Numbered from the stretch's first letter, positions 10,836-18,001 are shown. The stretch is DNA of 59,691 nucleotides from an uncultured Oscillospiraceae bacterium (GCA_910577525.1 CAJTLI010000017.1:1-59691); one strand, 5' to 3'. The notes: generated by a model from the sequence alone, not told the origin. Translations and numbers: made by a program.

Positions 10836-10976
10836 GTTACTTTCTCTCTCGCGAGAGAAAGTAACCAAAGAGCGCGCTTAGGGGGCACCCCGCCAGGCGG
10901 ACATGGCCCCAACGGCGGGCCACGTCCTTTAGGCGGGCTTCCCCCTAAGAACCCCCTGTTTTACGGGGGTGGTTCT
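10836..10976 (+). repeat. Three-hairpin palindromic element (copy A)
   Basis: Hairpin 1 (10836-10865) is GTTACTTTCTCTC/GAGAGAAAGTAAC with loop TCGC. Hairpin 2 (10877-10949) opens CTTAGGGGG, closes CCCCCTAAG, and has an inner stem GGACATGGCCC/GGGCCACGTCC. Hairpin 3 (10948-10976) is CCCCC/GGGGG extended by AGAAC/GTTCT. The same three-part order occurs at 52187-52321 and, inverted, at 53000-53132. Residual similarity continues to about 11040 (ACGGCTATTGCGGGT). The remainder of 10990-11144 shows no gene. Confidence 0.8.
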
Positions 10977-11144
10977 CAGCACGCCGCCCCTTGACACGGC
11001 TATTGCGGGTGACGAATGGGGCTCACTTCGTTTTCCGGCCCACCGGGGCCTAAGCGGACAATAGACCGTCCGCTTTCCGCTCTCCTAAAAGCGCCTTCGA
11101 TGCGCGCCTTTCGCCCCCGGGCGCGGATCGGGCCGCCGCCCCGG

Positions 11145-11366
11145 TTACTTCTTTCTGGGATAGGGCTCCCTCACGTCGGTCAGGCCCAGCAGGTAGTCCA
11201 CGCTGGTGTTGTGGAACCGCGCCAGAGCGATTAAAATCGCAGTGGGAATATCATTTTCGCCCGTCTCGTATTTGGAATAGCCCGTTTGCGACATACCCAG
11301 AAGCTTTGCCATGCTTATCTGCGACAGATCAGCATCCTGACGCAAATCACGGATTCTTGGATACAT
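11145..11366 (-). CDS. Small XRE-family HTH regulator (module 1)
   Basis: 73 aa, essentially a single Cro/C1-type HTH. The recognition region is ISMAKLLGMSQTGYSKYETG and the dimer part TSVDYLLGLTD is typical. GGGGGTGATTTATT precedes the ATG. It is divergent from a 53-aa ribbon-helix-helix gene. CTGAAACAGG repeats in the shared control region overlap both promoters and are the likely operators. Local base composition is more AT-rich than the neighbours. Comparable tiny regulators lie at 43168 and 52479. Confidence 0.85.
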   Translation of the reverse strand: MYPRIRDLRQDADLSQISMAKLLGMSQTGYSKYETGENDIPTAILIALARFHNTSVDYLLGLTDVREPYPRKK

Positions 11367-11385
11367 AATAAATCACCCCCTTCAG

Positions 11386-11440
11386 AGTATATTTTAATCT
11401 GAAACAGGGTATTTACTTTTAGCCTGAAACAGGTTATAAT
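11386..11440. promoter_or_regulatory. Divergent promoters and CCTGAAACAGG operators of module 1
   Basis: Plus strand: TTTACT 11412-11417, 17 bp, TATAAT 11435-11440. Minus strand: TATACT at 11391-11386. CTGAAACAGG occurs at 11399-11408 and 11424-11433, 25 bp apart on the same strand. Each site is itself a near-palindrome (CCTG-n3-CAGG). One lies by the minus -10, the other in the plus spacer. Both genes share the sequence GGGGTGATTTATTATG around their start. Confidence 0.7.
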
Positions 11441-11459
11441 GACGCTGGGGTGATTTATT

Positions 11460-11621
11460 ATGATACGAGGCCCAAAGAAAACGATATCTATTGTAATACC
11501 AGTGGAGTTATATGAGGAATTGAACGCGCTGGCCGGGGATACCTCCCGGTCCATGTCCGCCTATCTCCGGCAGGTCATTAAGGCCCATTTGCAGTATATG
11601 GCGCGGTTTCAGAAGCCCTGA
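11460..11621 (+). CDS. Small ribbon-helix-helix protein
   Basis: 53 aa beginning MIRGPKKTISIVIPVELYEE. The pattern is a beta strand (KKTISIVIP), helix A (VELYEELNALAGDT), a turn SRSMS and helix B (AYLRQVIKAHLQYM), as in CopG/Arc-type DNA-binding proteins. GGGGTGATTTATT upstream acts as the ribosome site and a consensus promoter lies 20 bp before the start. It could be a transcriptional regulator or the antitoxin part of a lost pair. No toxin-like gene follows directly; the next gene is an acetyltransferase on the same strand. Confidence 0.75.
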   Translation: MIRGPKKTISIVIPVELYEELNALAGDTSRSMSAYLRQVIKAHLQYMARFQKP

Positions 11622-11730
11622 TTATTTCGCGCACCTCTTGACAGACGGCGGCGATTGTAGTAGCGTCTTTGTGAACCGCTATGCCGCACTCTCCCGGCGG
11701 CTGGTTCACATGAGAGATGGAGGAACTGAT

Positions 11731-12306
11731 ATGGACGCTGTCAAAAACCTGATTTTCGCCGTTCTGCACCCCTTTTTAAAGCTGTACATCCGCCGGAAAT
11801 TCGGCAGTTACTGGGCGCTGCGGCGGCATTTGCAGGACGGGGGAAAGCCCGCCCGGCTGCTGTGGCGGGCCTGTGACCGCTGGTTCCAGGACCAGGGCAG
11901 CTATGTGGGCCGGGCCGCCCGGATTGAGGGGACGCCCTGCTTCCCCCACGGCTGCGCCGGGGTGTTTATCTCCAAGGACGCGGTGATCGGGAGGGACGCG
12001 GTGATCTTCCAGCAAGTGACCATCGGGTCCAACACCCTGCCCGGCACCAGACATCCCGGCTCCCCGGTGATCGGGGACGGGGTGTACATCGGCGCGGGGG
12101 CCAAAATCATCGGCGGCATCACCGTGGGGGACTGCTGCCGCGTGGGGGCCAACGCTGTGGTGGCCCGGGACATGCCTCCCCACAGCGTGGCGGTGTGCGC
12201 CCCCACCGTGGTCATCCAAAAGGAAAACCTGGACAACACCTTCCGGACCACCATGGGCGGCGTGCCCTATGTGAGCCGGGACGGGCGGCTGGTCCCGGAG
12301 GAATAA
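11731..12306 (+). CDS. Serine acetyltransferase-like hexapeptide-repeat protein
   Basis: 191 aa from ATG at 11731 (GATGGAGGAACTGAT before it). The C-terminal two thirds is a left-handed beta helix: GVFISKDAVIGRDAVIF, GDGVYIGAGAKIIGGITVGD and CCRVGANAVVARDMP. The loop QQVTIGSN is that of CysE-type enzymes. It lacks the long N-terminal CysE domain and so resembles short serine O-acetyltransferase or colanic-acid acetyltransferase relatives. The acceptor is uncertain. No cysK neighbour is present. Confidence 0.8.
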   Translation: MDAVKNLIFAVLHPFLKLYIRRKFGSYWALRRHLQDGGKPARLLWRACDRWFQDQGSYVGRAARIEGTPCFPHGCAGVFISKDAVIGRDAVIFQQVTIGSNTLPGTRHPGSPVIGDGVYIGAGAKIIGGITVGDCCRVGANAVVARDMPPHSVAVCAPTVVIQKENLDNTFRTTMGGVPYVSRDGRLVPEE

Positions 12307-12374
12307 GGGAAAACAAACTCTGTTGTGCCGCCGGAGGCCCATCTGTAAATGTTTGCCTCTTTTTCAAAAAGGGG

Positions 12375-12429
12375 TTGACAAGGAGTGACTATTGTAGTAG
12401 TATCCTGATAGGGTTACTATTGCAATAGT
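12375..12429 (+). promoter_or_regulatory. blaI-type promoter with two palindromic operators
   Basis: TTGACA at 12375-12380, 17 bp, TAGTAT at 12398-12403. Operator-like ACTATTGTAGTAGT (12388-12401) overlaps the -10. A perfect palindrome ACTATTGCAATAGT (12416-12429) lies about where transcription starts. Centres are 28 bp apart. Repressors of the BlaI/MecI/CopY group bind such dyads at their own promoters. Confidence 0.8.
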
Positions 12430-12480
12430 CATTTTGCGTTCCCCGGCCCCGCCGGGCGGACGCGGAAGGAGGTCGCATCC

Positions 12481-12843
12481 ATGGAAAAACTGTTCGACTC
12501 AGAGCTGAAGGTGATGGAGCCCTTGTGGGAGGACGGCCCCCAGACGGCGGGAGCCTTGGCCAAACGGCTGGGCGCGTCCTGCGGCTGGAACCGCAACACC
12601 ACCTACACCGTCATTAAAAAGCTCATTGACAAGGGGGCTGTGGCCCGGTCCGACCCGGGCTTTGTCTGCACGCCGCTGATCTCCCGGCAGGAGGTCCAGC
12701 GGCTGGAGACGGACAGCCTCATCACCCGGCTGTTCGGCGGCTCCAAGGCCCAATTTCTCTCCGCCTTCCTCAGCGAAAAAGACCTGACCCCGGCGGAGGC
12801 CGCCCAACTCCGGGCCCTGATCGACAACCTGGAAGCGAGGTGA
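12481..12843 (+). CDS. BlaI/MecI/CopY-family transcriptional repressor
   Basis: 120 aa. The winged helix is LFDSELKVMEPLWEDGPQTA then WNRNTTYTVIKKLIDKGAV, the signature of the family. The C-terminal dimer region contains the stretch where M56 sensors cut these repressors. GAAGGAGGTCGCATCC precedes the ATG. The stop overlaps the region of the next start, so it forms an operon with the M56 gene. Two operator-like dyads lie upstream, consistent with autorepression relieved by proteolysis. Confidence 0.93.
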   Translation: MEKLFDSELKVMEPLWEDGPQTAGALAKRLGASCGWNRNTTYTVIKKLIDKGAVARSDPGFVCTPLISRQEVQRLETDSLITRLFGGSKAQFLSAFLSEKDLTPAEAAQLRALIDNLEAR

Positions 12844-12848
12844 GCGCC

Positions 12849-14525
12849 ATGGACCAACTGCTCCAAAACGCGCTCTGCGGCACGGCGCTGATTCTGGCCG
12901 CGGCCCTTTTGCGGCGGGCGCTGGGGGGCCGGCTCATCCCCGAGGCCCGGCTGTGCCTGTGGGCGGCGTGCCTGTTCCGCCTGCTCACCCCCGCCGCGCC
13001 GGAGAGCGTGCTGTCCCTGTGGGGGCTGTTCCGCAGGCCCGCCGCCGCGCCCGTCCGGACGCCGCAATTCTACATCCCCGCGCCCGTTCCCGGCGTCTCC
13101 GCGCCCGTTCAGCCCCAGGCCGTCGGATTCCCCTGGGAAACGGCCCTGGCTCTGGTCTGGCTGGGGGTAGGGCTGGGGCTGGCGGCGCGGTACGCGCTGT
13201 GCTGGGCCCGCACCCGCCGGGCGGTGGGGGACGCCATCCCCCTGGAGCGGGGCGACCCCCGGTATGTCCCCCTGCCCAGGTGCGCCCGTCTGCGGGAGGG
13301 CCCCATGGAGGGCGCGCCCCTGACCTTCGGGGCCCTGCGGCCCACGGTGGTGCTGTCCCCCGGCCTGGCGGGGGAGGAGCTGGCCTGCGTGCTGGCCCAC
13401 GAGGGCGTCCACGCCCGGCGGCGGGATAACCTGTGGCACTATGCCATGGCGGCGGCTCTTGTTGTCCACTGGTGGAATCCGGCGGTGTGGCTCATGGCCC
13501 GGCTGCTGCGGCGGGACATCGAGCTGGCCTGCGACCGGGCCGCGCTGAAAAAGCTGGGGGAGGACCGGCGGGCGGACTACGCCCGGGCCCTGGTGTCCCT
13601 GGCCACCCAGGGGGAGGGCCCCGCCTTCTCCCACACGTTCGGTCGAAAGCTGACCGAGGAAAGGATCCTGTCTATCATGAAATTCAAGAAAACCACAATC
13701 GTGGGGGCCGTTTTGTCCCTGACCCTGGTGCTGGCCGTGACGGTGGCCTTTGCCAGCGCCCCCAAGGAGCCGGACCATACCGTCGCATTCCACGGGCAGA
13801 CCTTCAACCGGGCGGACCTGTCCCAGGAAACCCTGGACTGGCTGGACTGGTATCTGTCCCTGTCCGAGGAGGAGCAGCTGGCCGTCAGCTATGTGCCCGC
13901 CGAGCTGCGGCCCGGCGGGCCTGTCAAAACCCAAGACGCCTATGACAGCGCGGTGCGCACCTCCTCTGGGCTCTATAACCCCTGCCGGGCCGGAGACTGC
14001 GCCGTGCCCTACGAGCACTGCCACATCGACGGCAAGGTGGTGCGGGTGTACTATGAGAATCCCGGCCTGCTGTGCGCCCAGCCCGGCTGTGAGACGGGGG
14101 GGCCCCACGAGCATGACGGCGTGCAGTACGCGGGCAAGGCGGGGGCCTTTGTGATCCTCAACCCGGAGGAGGGGCCGGTGCCCTCTGCGCCGCCGGAGCT
14201 TATGCCCACGATGTATCCCAGCACAGAGGACGCCGATCTGTCCATGATAAAAGATCAGTTAGCCAAGGATGAAGACGCCATACAATACTATGCCTATCTC
14301 GATCTATCAACAGCAGCGGAATCCCTGCGTCCAGTAATCCTTGAAGCCCGAAAAATGATCATTTTTCGTTATTCTTGGGTTGCCGGCGGACTTGTAGGAT
14401 TTGTCCATGATGAAAACGGAACCATAATTGAAGAAGTTCCCCAATTCTCCGATTTATTCCCCTCTGATTGGGACGAACCTACCGTATCTACAGAAGTCGA
14501 TTTATCTTACTATGGCATAAGCTAA
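12849..14525 (+). CDS. M56-family (BlaR1/MecR1-like) membrane metallopeptidase sensor
   Basis: 558 aa from ATG at 12849 (GCGAGGTGAGCGCC before it); a GTG at 12840 is an alternative. N-terminal membrane helices are followed by the zinc site AHEGVH (about 184-188) with the Glu ligand in RRDIELACDRAAL. A further helix lies at about 280-303 (TTIVGAVLSLTLVLAVTVAF). There is no penicillin-binding sensor domain as in BlaR1. The outer part (about 305-555) is novel to me and carries a Cys/His-rich patch: CRAGDC, EHCH, CAQPGC, PHEH. The last 100 codons are distinctly AT-rich. It should cleave the upstream BlaI-like repressor on sensing an unknown signal, possibly a metal or envelope stress. Confidence 0.85.
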   Translation: MDQLLQNALCGTALILAAALLRRALGGRLIPEARLCLWAACLFRLLTPAAPESVLSLWGLFRRPAAAPVRTPQFYIPAPVPGVSAPVQPQAVGFPWETALALVWLGVGLGLAARYALCWARTRRAVGDAIPLERGDPRYVPLPRCARLREGPMEGAPLTFGALRPTVVLSPGLAGEELACVLAHEGVHARRRDNLWHYAMAAALVVHWWNPAVWLMARLLRRDIELACDRAALKKLGEDRRADYARALVSLATQGEGPAFSHTFGRKLTEERILSIMKFKKTTIVGAVLSLTLVLAVTVAFASAPKEPDHTVAFHGQTFNRADLSQETLDWLDWYLSLSEEEQLAVSYVPAELRPGGPVKTQDAYDSAVRTSSGLYNPCRAGDCAVPYEHCHIDGKVVRVYYENPGLLCAQPGCETGGPHEHDGVQYAGKAGAFVILNPEEGPVPSAPPELMPTMYPSTEDADLSMIKDQLAKDEDAIQYYAYLDLSTAAESLRPVILEARKMIIFRYSWVAGGLVGFVHDENGTIIEEVPQFSDLFPSDWDEPTVSTEVDLSYYGIS

Positions 14526-14548
14526 ACACATCTGCACAGGAGGTCATT

Positions 14549-14971
14549 ATGAAAAGAATTATAGGTGCAGTTTTATCTATCGCATTTGTCGTATCGCTAA
14601 TGTGCTCTCCAGCTTCCGCTTCCTTCACTTGTTTCAATTCCTATGGATTCCAGAAAATGAATTCTTCAACGTAAGCGTCAAATCTCCCGGCGTCTTGCAC
14701 AAGAATACGGGATGCGAGAAAATACAATAGAGTCTAATAAAGTGCCATGTACTATTCGAGAGTACATGGCACTGCCTGTAGCGGGAAAAATGTAAGCACA
14801 GGACACTCCATGGGGTGGAAAGCTCGAATCAGCGACGGAGATAGTTTTGGTATATCCACTCCAGCCGGAATTACTGTAGCGGTACGCGCAAGTATGAATA
14901 ATCCAAACCCCGGCACAACATCTGGTGAGCGGCTTGTAGCAGTTGATTGTTGGCGGGATATACTTAATTAA
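14549..14971 (+). pseudogene. Decayed secreted-protein gene
   Basis: A strong ribosome site (CACAGGAGGTCATT) precedes ATG at 14549, and a signal peptide MKRIIGAVLSIAFVVSLMCS ending PASA is read, but the frame stops at 14672 after 41 codons. The same frame reopens after two further stops (about 14733-14740) as MYYSRVHGTACSGKNVSTGH and runs to 14971. A +1 or -1 frame between them is also open for a short stretch. This looks like a secreted protein broken by in-frame stops or indels. The region is much more AT-rich than its surroundings. The encoded family is not recognised. An intact 41-aa peptide gene is the alternative. Confidence 0.55.
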
Positions 14972-15057
14972 CCTTATCACAAGTAATCATATGCAAATCA
15001 ATCAAATAACTGCCTTTTCCCCACTTATTCTGTGTAATAGAACCGGCACCACTCATT

Positions 15058-15093
15058 AAAAGGTGCCTCCGGCTCACGCCGGGGGCACCTTTA
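15058..15093 (+). terminator. Terminator closing the BlaI/M56 segment
   Basis: AAAGGTGCC(T)CCGGC pairs with GCCGGGGGCACCTTT around TCAC and ends in TTTA. It is usable in either direction. Confidence 0.75.
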
Positions 15094-15277
15094 TGCCGGA
15101 CAGTACTGTTTGCGGTCCGGGGCAGGTCCTCCGAACGAACGCCCAAGCCAGCTCCGGCGGTTGGGCGCACCTCGTTTTGGGCTGTACCCGCCGGGAAAGG
15201 GGGGACTGGATCGGGCTGAGGGAGCGGGGACCCGCCCCGGACCGCCCGCGCTGCTCACGACGGCTCAGCGCTTCCTG
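15094..15277. other. Gene-free stretch downstream of ldh
   Basis: GC-rich, with only shadow ORFs. 15246-15272 (CGCGCTGCTCACGACGGCTC on the plus strand) matches the outer end of the GAGCGAAGC repeat family in inverse orientation. The part around 15170-15200 (CACCTCGTTTTGGGC) weakly resembles sequence downstream of the three-hairpin element. Confidence 0.4.
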
Positions 15278-16225
15278 TTACGGCAAATCCAGCTCCCCGA
15301 TGACCTCCCCGAGCTGTCCGGCGGAGCTTTGGAGCGCCTCACGCTCGCTGTTAGCCAGAGGAATCTCCAGAATCTGCTCCACGCCCCGGCGGCCCACCAC
15401 GGAGGGAATGCTAAGCGCCAGGTCCCGCAGGCCGTACTGGCCCCCCAGCACCACCGACACGGGCAGGATGGCCCGCTCGTCCTTCATGATGCACTCCGCG
15501 ATCCGGGCCACCGCCATGGCGATGCCGTAGTACGTGGCACCCTTGCGCTTGATGATCTCATAGGCGCTGTCCCTCACGTCCTCATAAATGCGCTCCCGGG
15601 CGCTCTCGTGGTCGTGCCGCCCCCGCATCTCGCAGAAATCGTCCAGGGGCACCCCGGACACGTTGGCCCCGCTCCACACCGCCAGCTCGCTGTCGCCGTG
15701 CTCACCCACGATGACGGCGTGGATGGACCGGCTGTCCACGTTGAGGTGCTCCCCCAGCAGGTAGCGCAGACGGGCGGAGTCCAGCACCGTGCCGGATCCC
15801 ATGACACGGTGGGCGGGGTAGCCGGAAATCCGAAAGGCGGCGTAGGTGAGCACGTCCACTGGATTGGACACAATGAGCAAAATCCCCTCGAAGGGCCGGG
15901 CGGTGATCTGGGGAATGATGGAGTTCAGAATGGCCACGTTTTGGCCGATGAGTTCCAGCCGGGTCTGACCGGGCTTTTGGTTGGCCCCAGCCGTCACCAC
16001 GATGAGGGCGCAGTCGGACAGGTCGTCATAGCCCCCGGCGTGCACATCCATGGCGGCGATATAGGGCAGGCCGTGGCTCAGGTCCATGGCCTCGCCCTCC
16101 GCCTTGTCCGGGTTGGCGTCAATCAGCACCAATTCGCTGAACAGGCCCCGCTGAATCAGGCTGAAGGCGATGGAGGCGCCTACGAAGCCGCAGCCGATAA
16201 CGGCGGCTTTACGGTGATTGAGCAT
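15278..16225 (-). CDS. ldh: L-lactate dehydrogenase
   Basis: 315 aa from ATG at 16225, preceded by GGAAGGGG. NAD-binding loop GCGFVGASIAFSLI; coenzyme-specific acidic residue in LVLIDANPDKAEGEA; the catalytic loop NQKPGQTRLELIGQN with the substrate-binding Arg; SNPVD; active-site VGEHGDSELAVWS; and LKRKGATYYGIA-type helix (IIKRKGATYYGIAMAVAR). Length and motifs favour lactate over malate dehydrogenase because Gln rather than Arg precedes KPGQTR. It reduces pyruvate to L-lactate in fermentation and regenerates NAD+. A hairpin repeat lies just upstream. No separate promoter was identified. Confidence 0.93.
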   Translation of the reverse strand: MLNHRKAAVIGCGFVGASIAFSLIQRGLFSELVLIDANPDKAEGEAMDLSHGLPYIAAMDVHAGGYDDLSDCALIVVTAGANQKPGQTRLELIGQNVAILNSIIPQITARPFEGILLIVSNPVDVLTYAAFRISGYPAHRVMGSGTVLDSARLRYLLGEHLNVDSRSIHAVIVGEHGDSELAVWSGANVSGVPLDDFCEMRGRHDHESARERIYEDVRDSAYEIIKRKGATYYGIAMAVARIAECIMKDERAILPVSVVLGGQYGLRDLALSIPSVVGRRGVEQILEIPLANSEREALQSSAGQLGEVIGELDLP

Positions 16226-16291
16226 AAAAAAACCCCTTCCGTTTTTGGGCTTAGTGTGCCCGGAAGGGGAGGGGTTATGCCTGCCGGCAGC

Positions 16292-16336
16292 GTTACTTTT
16301 TCTTTGAAAAGAAAAAGTAACCAAAAAGAAACTTTT
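16292..16336. repeat. Truncated three-hairpin element (hairpin 1 only)
   Basis: GTTACTTTTTCTTT pairs with AAAGAAAAAGTAAC around GA (16292-16321) and is followed by CAAAAAGAAACTTTTAGAC, like the start of the full element at 10836. Hairpins 2 and 3 are absent. It lies between ldh and a small gene and immediately follows that gene's stop codon. Confidence 0.7.
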
Positions 16337-16589
16337 AGACTGGCGTGTTGAAACAGACATCTATTGCTTGTCTCACGCACCAATGTGTGGTTCTCGTCTC
16401 CCAAGGTTCAACATCTATGCTGTGATGGAGCAGGAAATTTTGTAACAGGGGCCGTTGTTCGCCATAAGGAATTTTCCCTGTAGATAAATCGACCATATAG
16501 GGATACCTGCTCAAGTTTCCTTTTTTATATAGGGCATATTCTTTCCCCTCAATCGCAATGATTACGTCTGCCTCTTTGCATTTCGCCAC
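16335..16589 (-). CDS. Small protein of unknown function
   Basis: 84 aa from GTG at 16589, with GTGGAGGAGTTATT as the ribosome site. The product starts MAKCKEADVIIAIEGKEYAL, with two short beta-rich segments and a C-terminus containing ETRTTHWCVRQAIDVCFN. No family recognised. It is more AT-rich than its neighbours, which suggests recent acquisition. It sits between the rluD-type gene and ldh on the same strand and could belong to the lspA-rluD transcript. Confidence 0.6.
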   Translation of the reverse strand: MAKCKEADVIIAIEGKEYALYKKGNLSRYPYMVDLSTGKIPYGEQRPLLQNFLLHHSIDVEPWETRTTHWCVRQAIDVCFNTPV

Positions 16590-16607
16590 AATAACTCCTC
16601 CACAAAT

Positions 16608-17519
16608 CTATTTCAAACCGTACCGCTTCAAAACCGCCTGAAACCAATCGGGCAGGGGAGCCTCCACCGTCATGCGCTCCCCGGTGGACGGGTGGGTGAA
16701 GGTGAGCCGGGCGGCGTGGAGGCATTGTCCCGCCAGGCCCGGGACGGGCTTTTTCGCGCCATACACCGTATCCCCCAGCAGAGGGTGGCCGATATAGGCC
16801 ATATGCACCCGGATCTGATGGGTCCGGCCCGTCTCCAGGCGGCAGGTGACGTGGCTGTGGCCGTTCTGGCTGTCCACCACCTGCCAGTGGGTGACGGCCT
16901 CCCGGCCCTCGGGACAGACCGCCATCCGCTTGCGGTCGGTTTTGTGCCGCCCGATGGGGGCGGAAATTGTGCCGGAGTCCTCCCGGAAGGTCCCCACCGC
17001 CACGGCATGGTACAGCCGGAACAGGGAGTGGTCCTGGAGCTGTGCCGCCAGGGCCAGGTGGGCCCGGTCGTTCTTGGCGGCGATGATGAGGCCGGAGGTG
17101 TCCCGGTCGATGCGGTGGACGATGCCGGGGCGCAGCTCGCCGTTGATGCCGGAGAGGGAATTTTTGCAGTGATATAACAGGGCGTTGACCAGGGTGCCGT
17201 CGGGATGGCCGGGGGCGGGGTGGACCACCATGCCCACCGGCTTGTTTACCACGATCACGTCATCGTCCTCATAGGCAACGTCCAAGGGAATGTCCTGGGG
17301 CATCACATCAATGGGCTCGGGCTGGGGCGGGGAGAGGACCACCACGTCCCCGGCCTGAAGCCTGGCGTTTTTTTTGAGGGGCTTTCCGTCCAGCGTCACC
17401 CGGCCCTCCTCCAGCCAGCGCTGGGCGGCGGAGCGGGTGAGGCCGTCCAGCGCCGCGGACAGCACCGCGTCCGCCCGGCCCGGCTCAGTTACCGTCAGGG
17501 GGAAGCTCACCGGCTCCAT
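16608..17519 (-). CDS. rluD: RluA/RluD-family 23S rRNA pseudouridine synthase
   Basis: 303 aa from ATG at 17519 (AAGGAGGACGAGGCCG before it), overlapping lspA by 35 bp. An S4 RNA-binding domain (LTRSAAQRWLEEGRVTLDG, about 30-50) precedes the catalytic domain with GIVHRIDRDTSGL, whose Asp is the nucleophile, and the ending RTHQIRVHMAYIGHPLLGD. It isomerises uridines in 23S rRNA. The lspA-rluD overlap is a common Firmicute arrangement. The symbol is by family; exact target uridines are not determined. Confidence 0.9.
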   Translation of the reverse strand: MEPVSFPLTVTEPGRADAVLSAALDGLTRSAAQRWLEEGRVTLDGKPLKKNARLQAGDVVVLSPPQPEPIDVMPQDIPLDVAYEDDDVIVVNKPVGMVVHPAPGHPDGTLVNALLYHCKNSLSGINGELRPGIVHRIDRDTSGLIIAAKNDRAHLALAAQLQDHSLFRLYHAVAVGTFREDSGTISAPIGRHKTDRKRMAVCPEGREAVTHWQVVDSQNGHSHVTCRLETGRTHQIRVHMAYIGHPLLGDTVYGAKKPVPGLAGQCLHAARLTFTHPSTGERMTVEAPLPDWFQAVLKRYGLK

Positions 17520-17985
17520 CGGCCTCGTCCTCCTTTTTCCCGTCTCTGCCCACATAGAGCCACACGTACAAAAACAGCAGGGGAACCCCAATGGTGATGC
17601 AGCAGTCCGCCACGTTGAAGACGGCGAAATCCATGAACACGGTCTGGAACATGTCGGTGACGAAGCCGAAGAGCACCCGGTCGATCAGGTTGCCCATCCC
17701 CCCCGCCAGCACCAGGGCGGCGGAGAACAGCCCCAGGCGGTTTTTAAAAAAGCCCTTCACGACGAGCCAGCACATGACCAGCACCACCACGGCGGAGGTA
17801 AGGGTAAGCACCCAGGTGTGCTGGCGCAGAAGGGAGAAGGCCGCGCCGGTGTTCTGGACATAGGTGAGGTCCAAAATGAAGGGGATGAAGGGCGCGTTTC
17901 CCCCCAGGGGGATGTTGGCGCGGACCAGGTATTTGACCACTTGGTCAAGGACCACCAGGGCGGCGGCGAGGATGGCGTAAAACAT
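17485..17985 (-). CDS. lspA: Prolipoprotein signal peptidase II
   Basis: 166 aa with four hydrophobic segments. LDQVVKYLVR near the start, YVQNTGAAFSL, and the two catalytic-Asp motifs GGMGNLIDR and FNVADCCITIG are all present. It cleaves the signal peptide of diacylglyceryl-modified prolipoproteins at the outer face of the membrane; the lipobox protein at the window's left end is a likely substrate. The hydrophilic tail (GKKEDEADGAGELPPDGN) is encoded in the overlap with the pseudouridine synthase gene. Confidence 0.97.
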   Translation of the reverse strand: MFYAILAAALVVLDQVVKYLVRANIPLGGNAPFIPFILDLTYVQNTGAAFSLLRQHTWVLTLTSAVVVLVMCWLVVKGFFKNRLGLFSAALVLAGGMGNLIDRVLFGFVTDMFQTVFMDFAVFNVADCCITIGVPLLFLYVWLYVGRDGKKEDEADGAGELPPDGN

Positions 17986-18001
17986 GGGATCAGCCTTTCT
18001 G

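Noticed and set aside
10764..10994. 76-codon plus-strand ORF over the palindromic element
   Set aside because: It begins inside the end of the GNAT gene and runs through three hairpins; no ribosome site.
12603..14114. 503-codon open frame antisense to the BlaI/M56 genes
   Set aside because: Composition (Gly/Pro/Gln/His rich) and position mirror the true genes; no start signal.
14747..14971. Independent 74-codon gene
   Set aside because: No ribosome site; in the same frame as the truncated signal-peptide gene upstream, so better read as part of a decayed gene.
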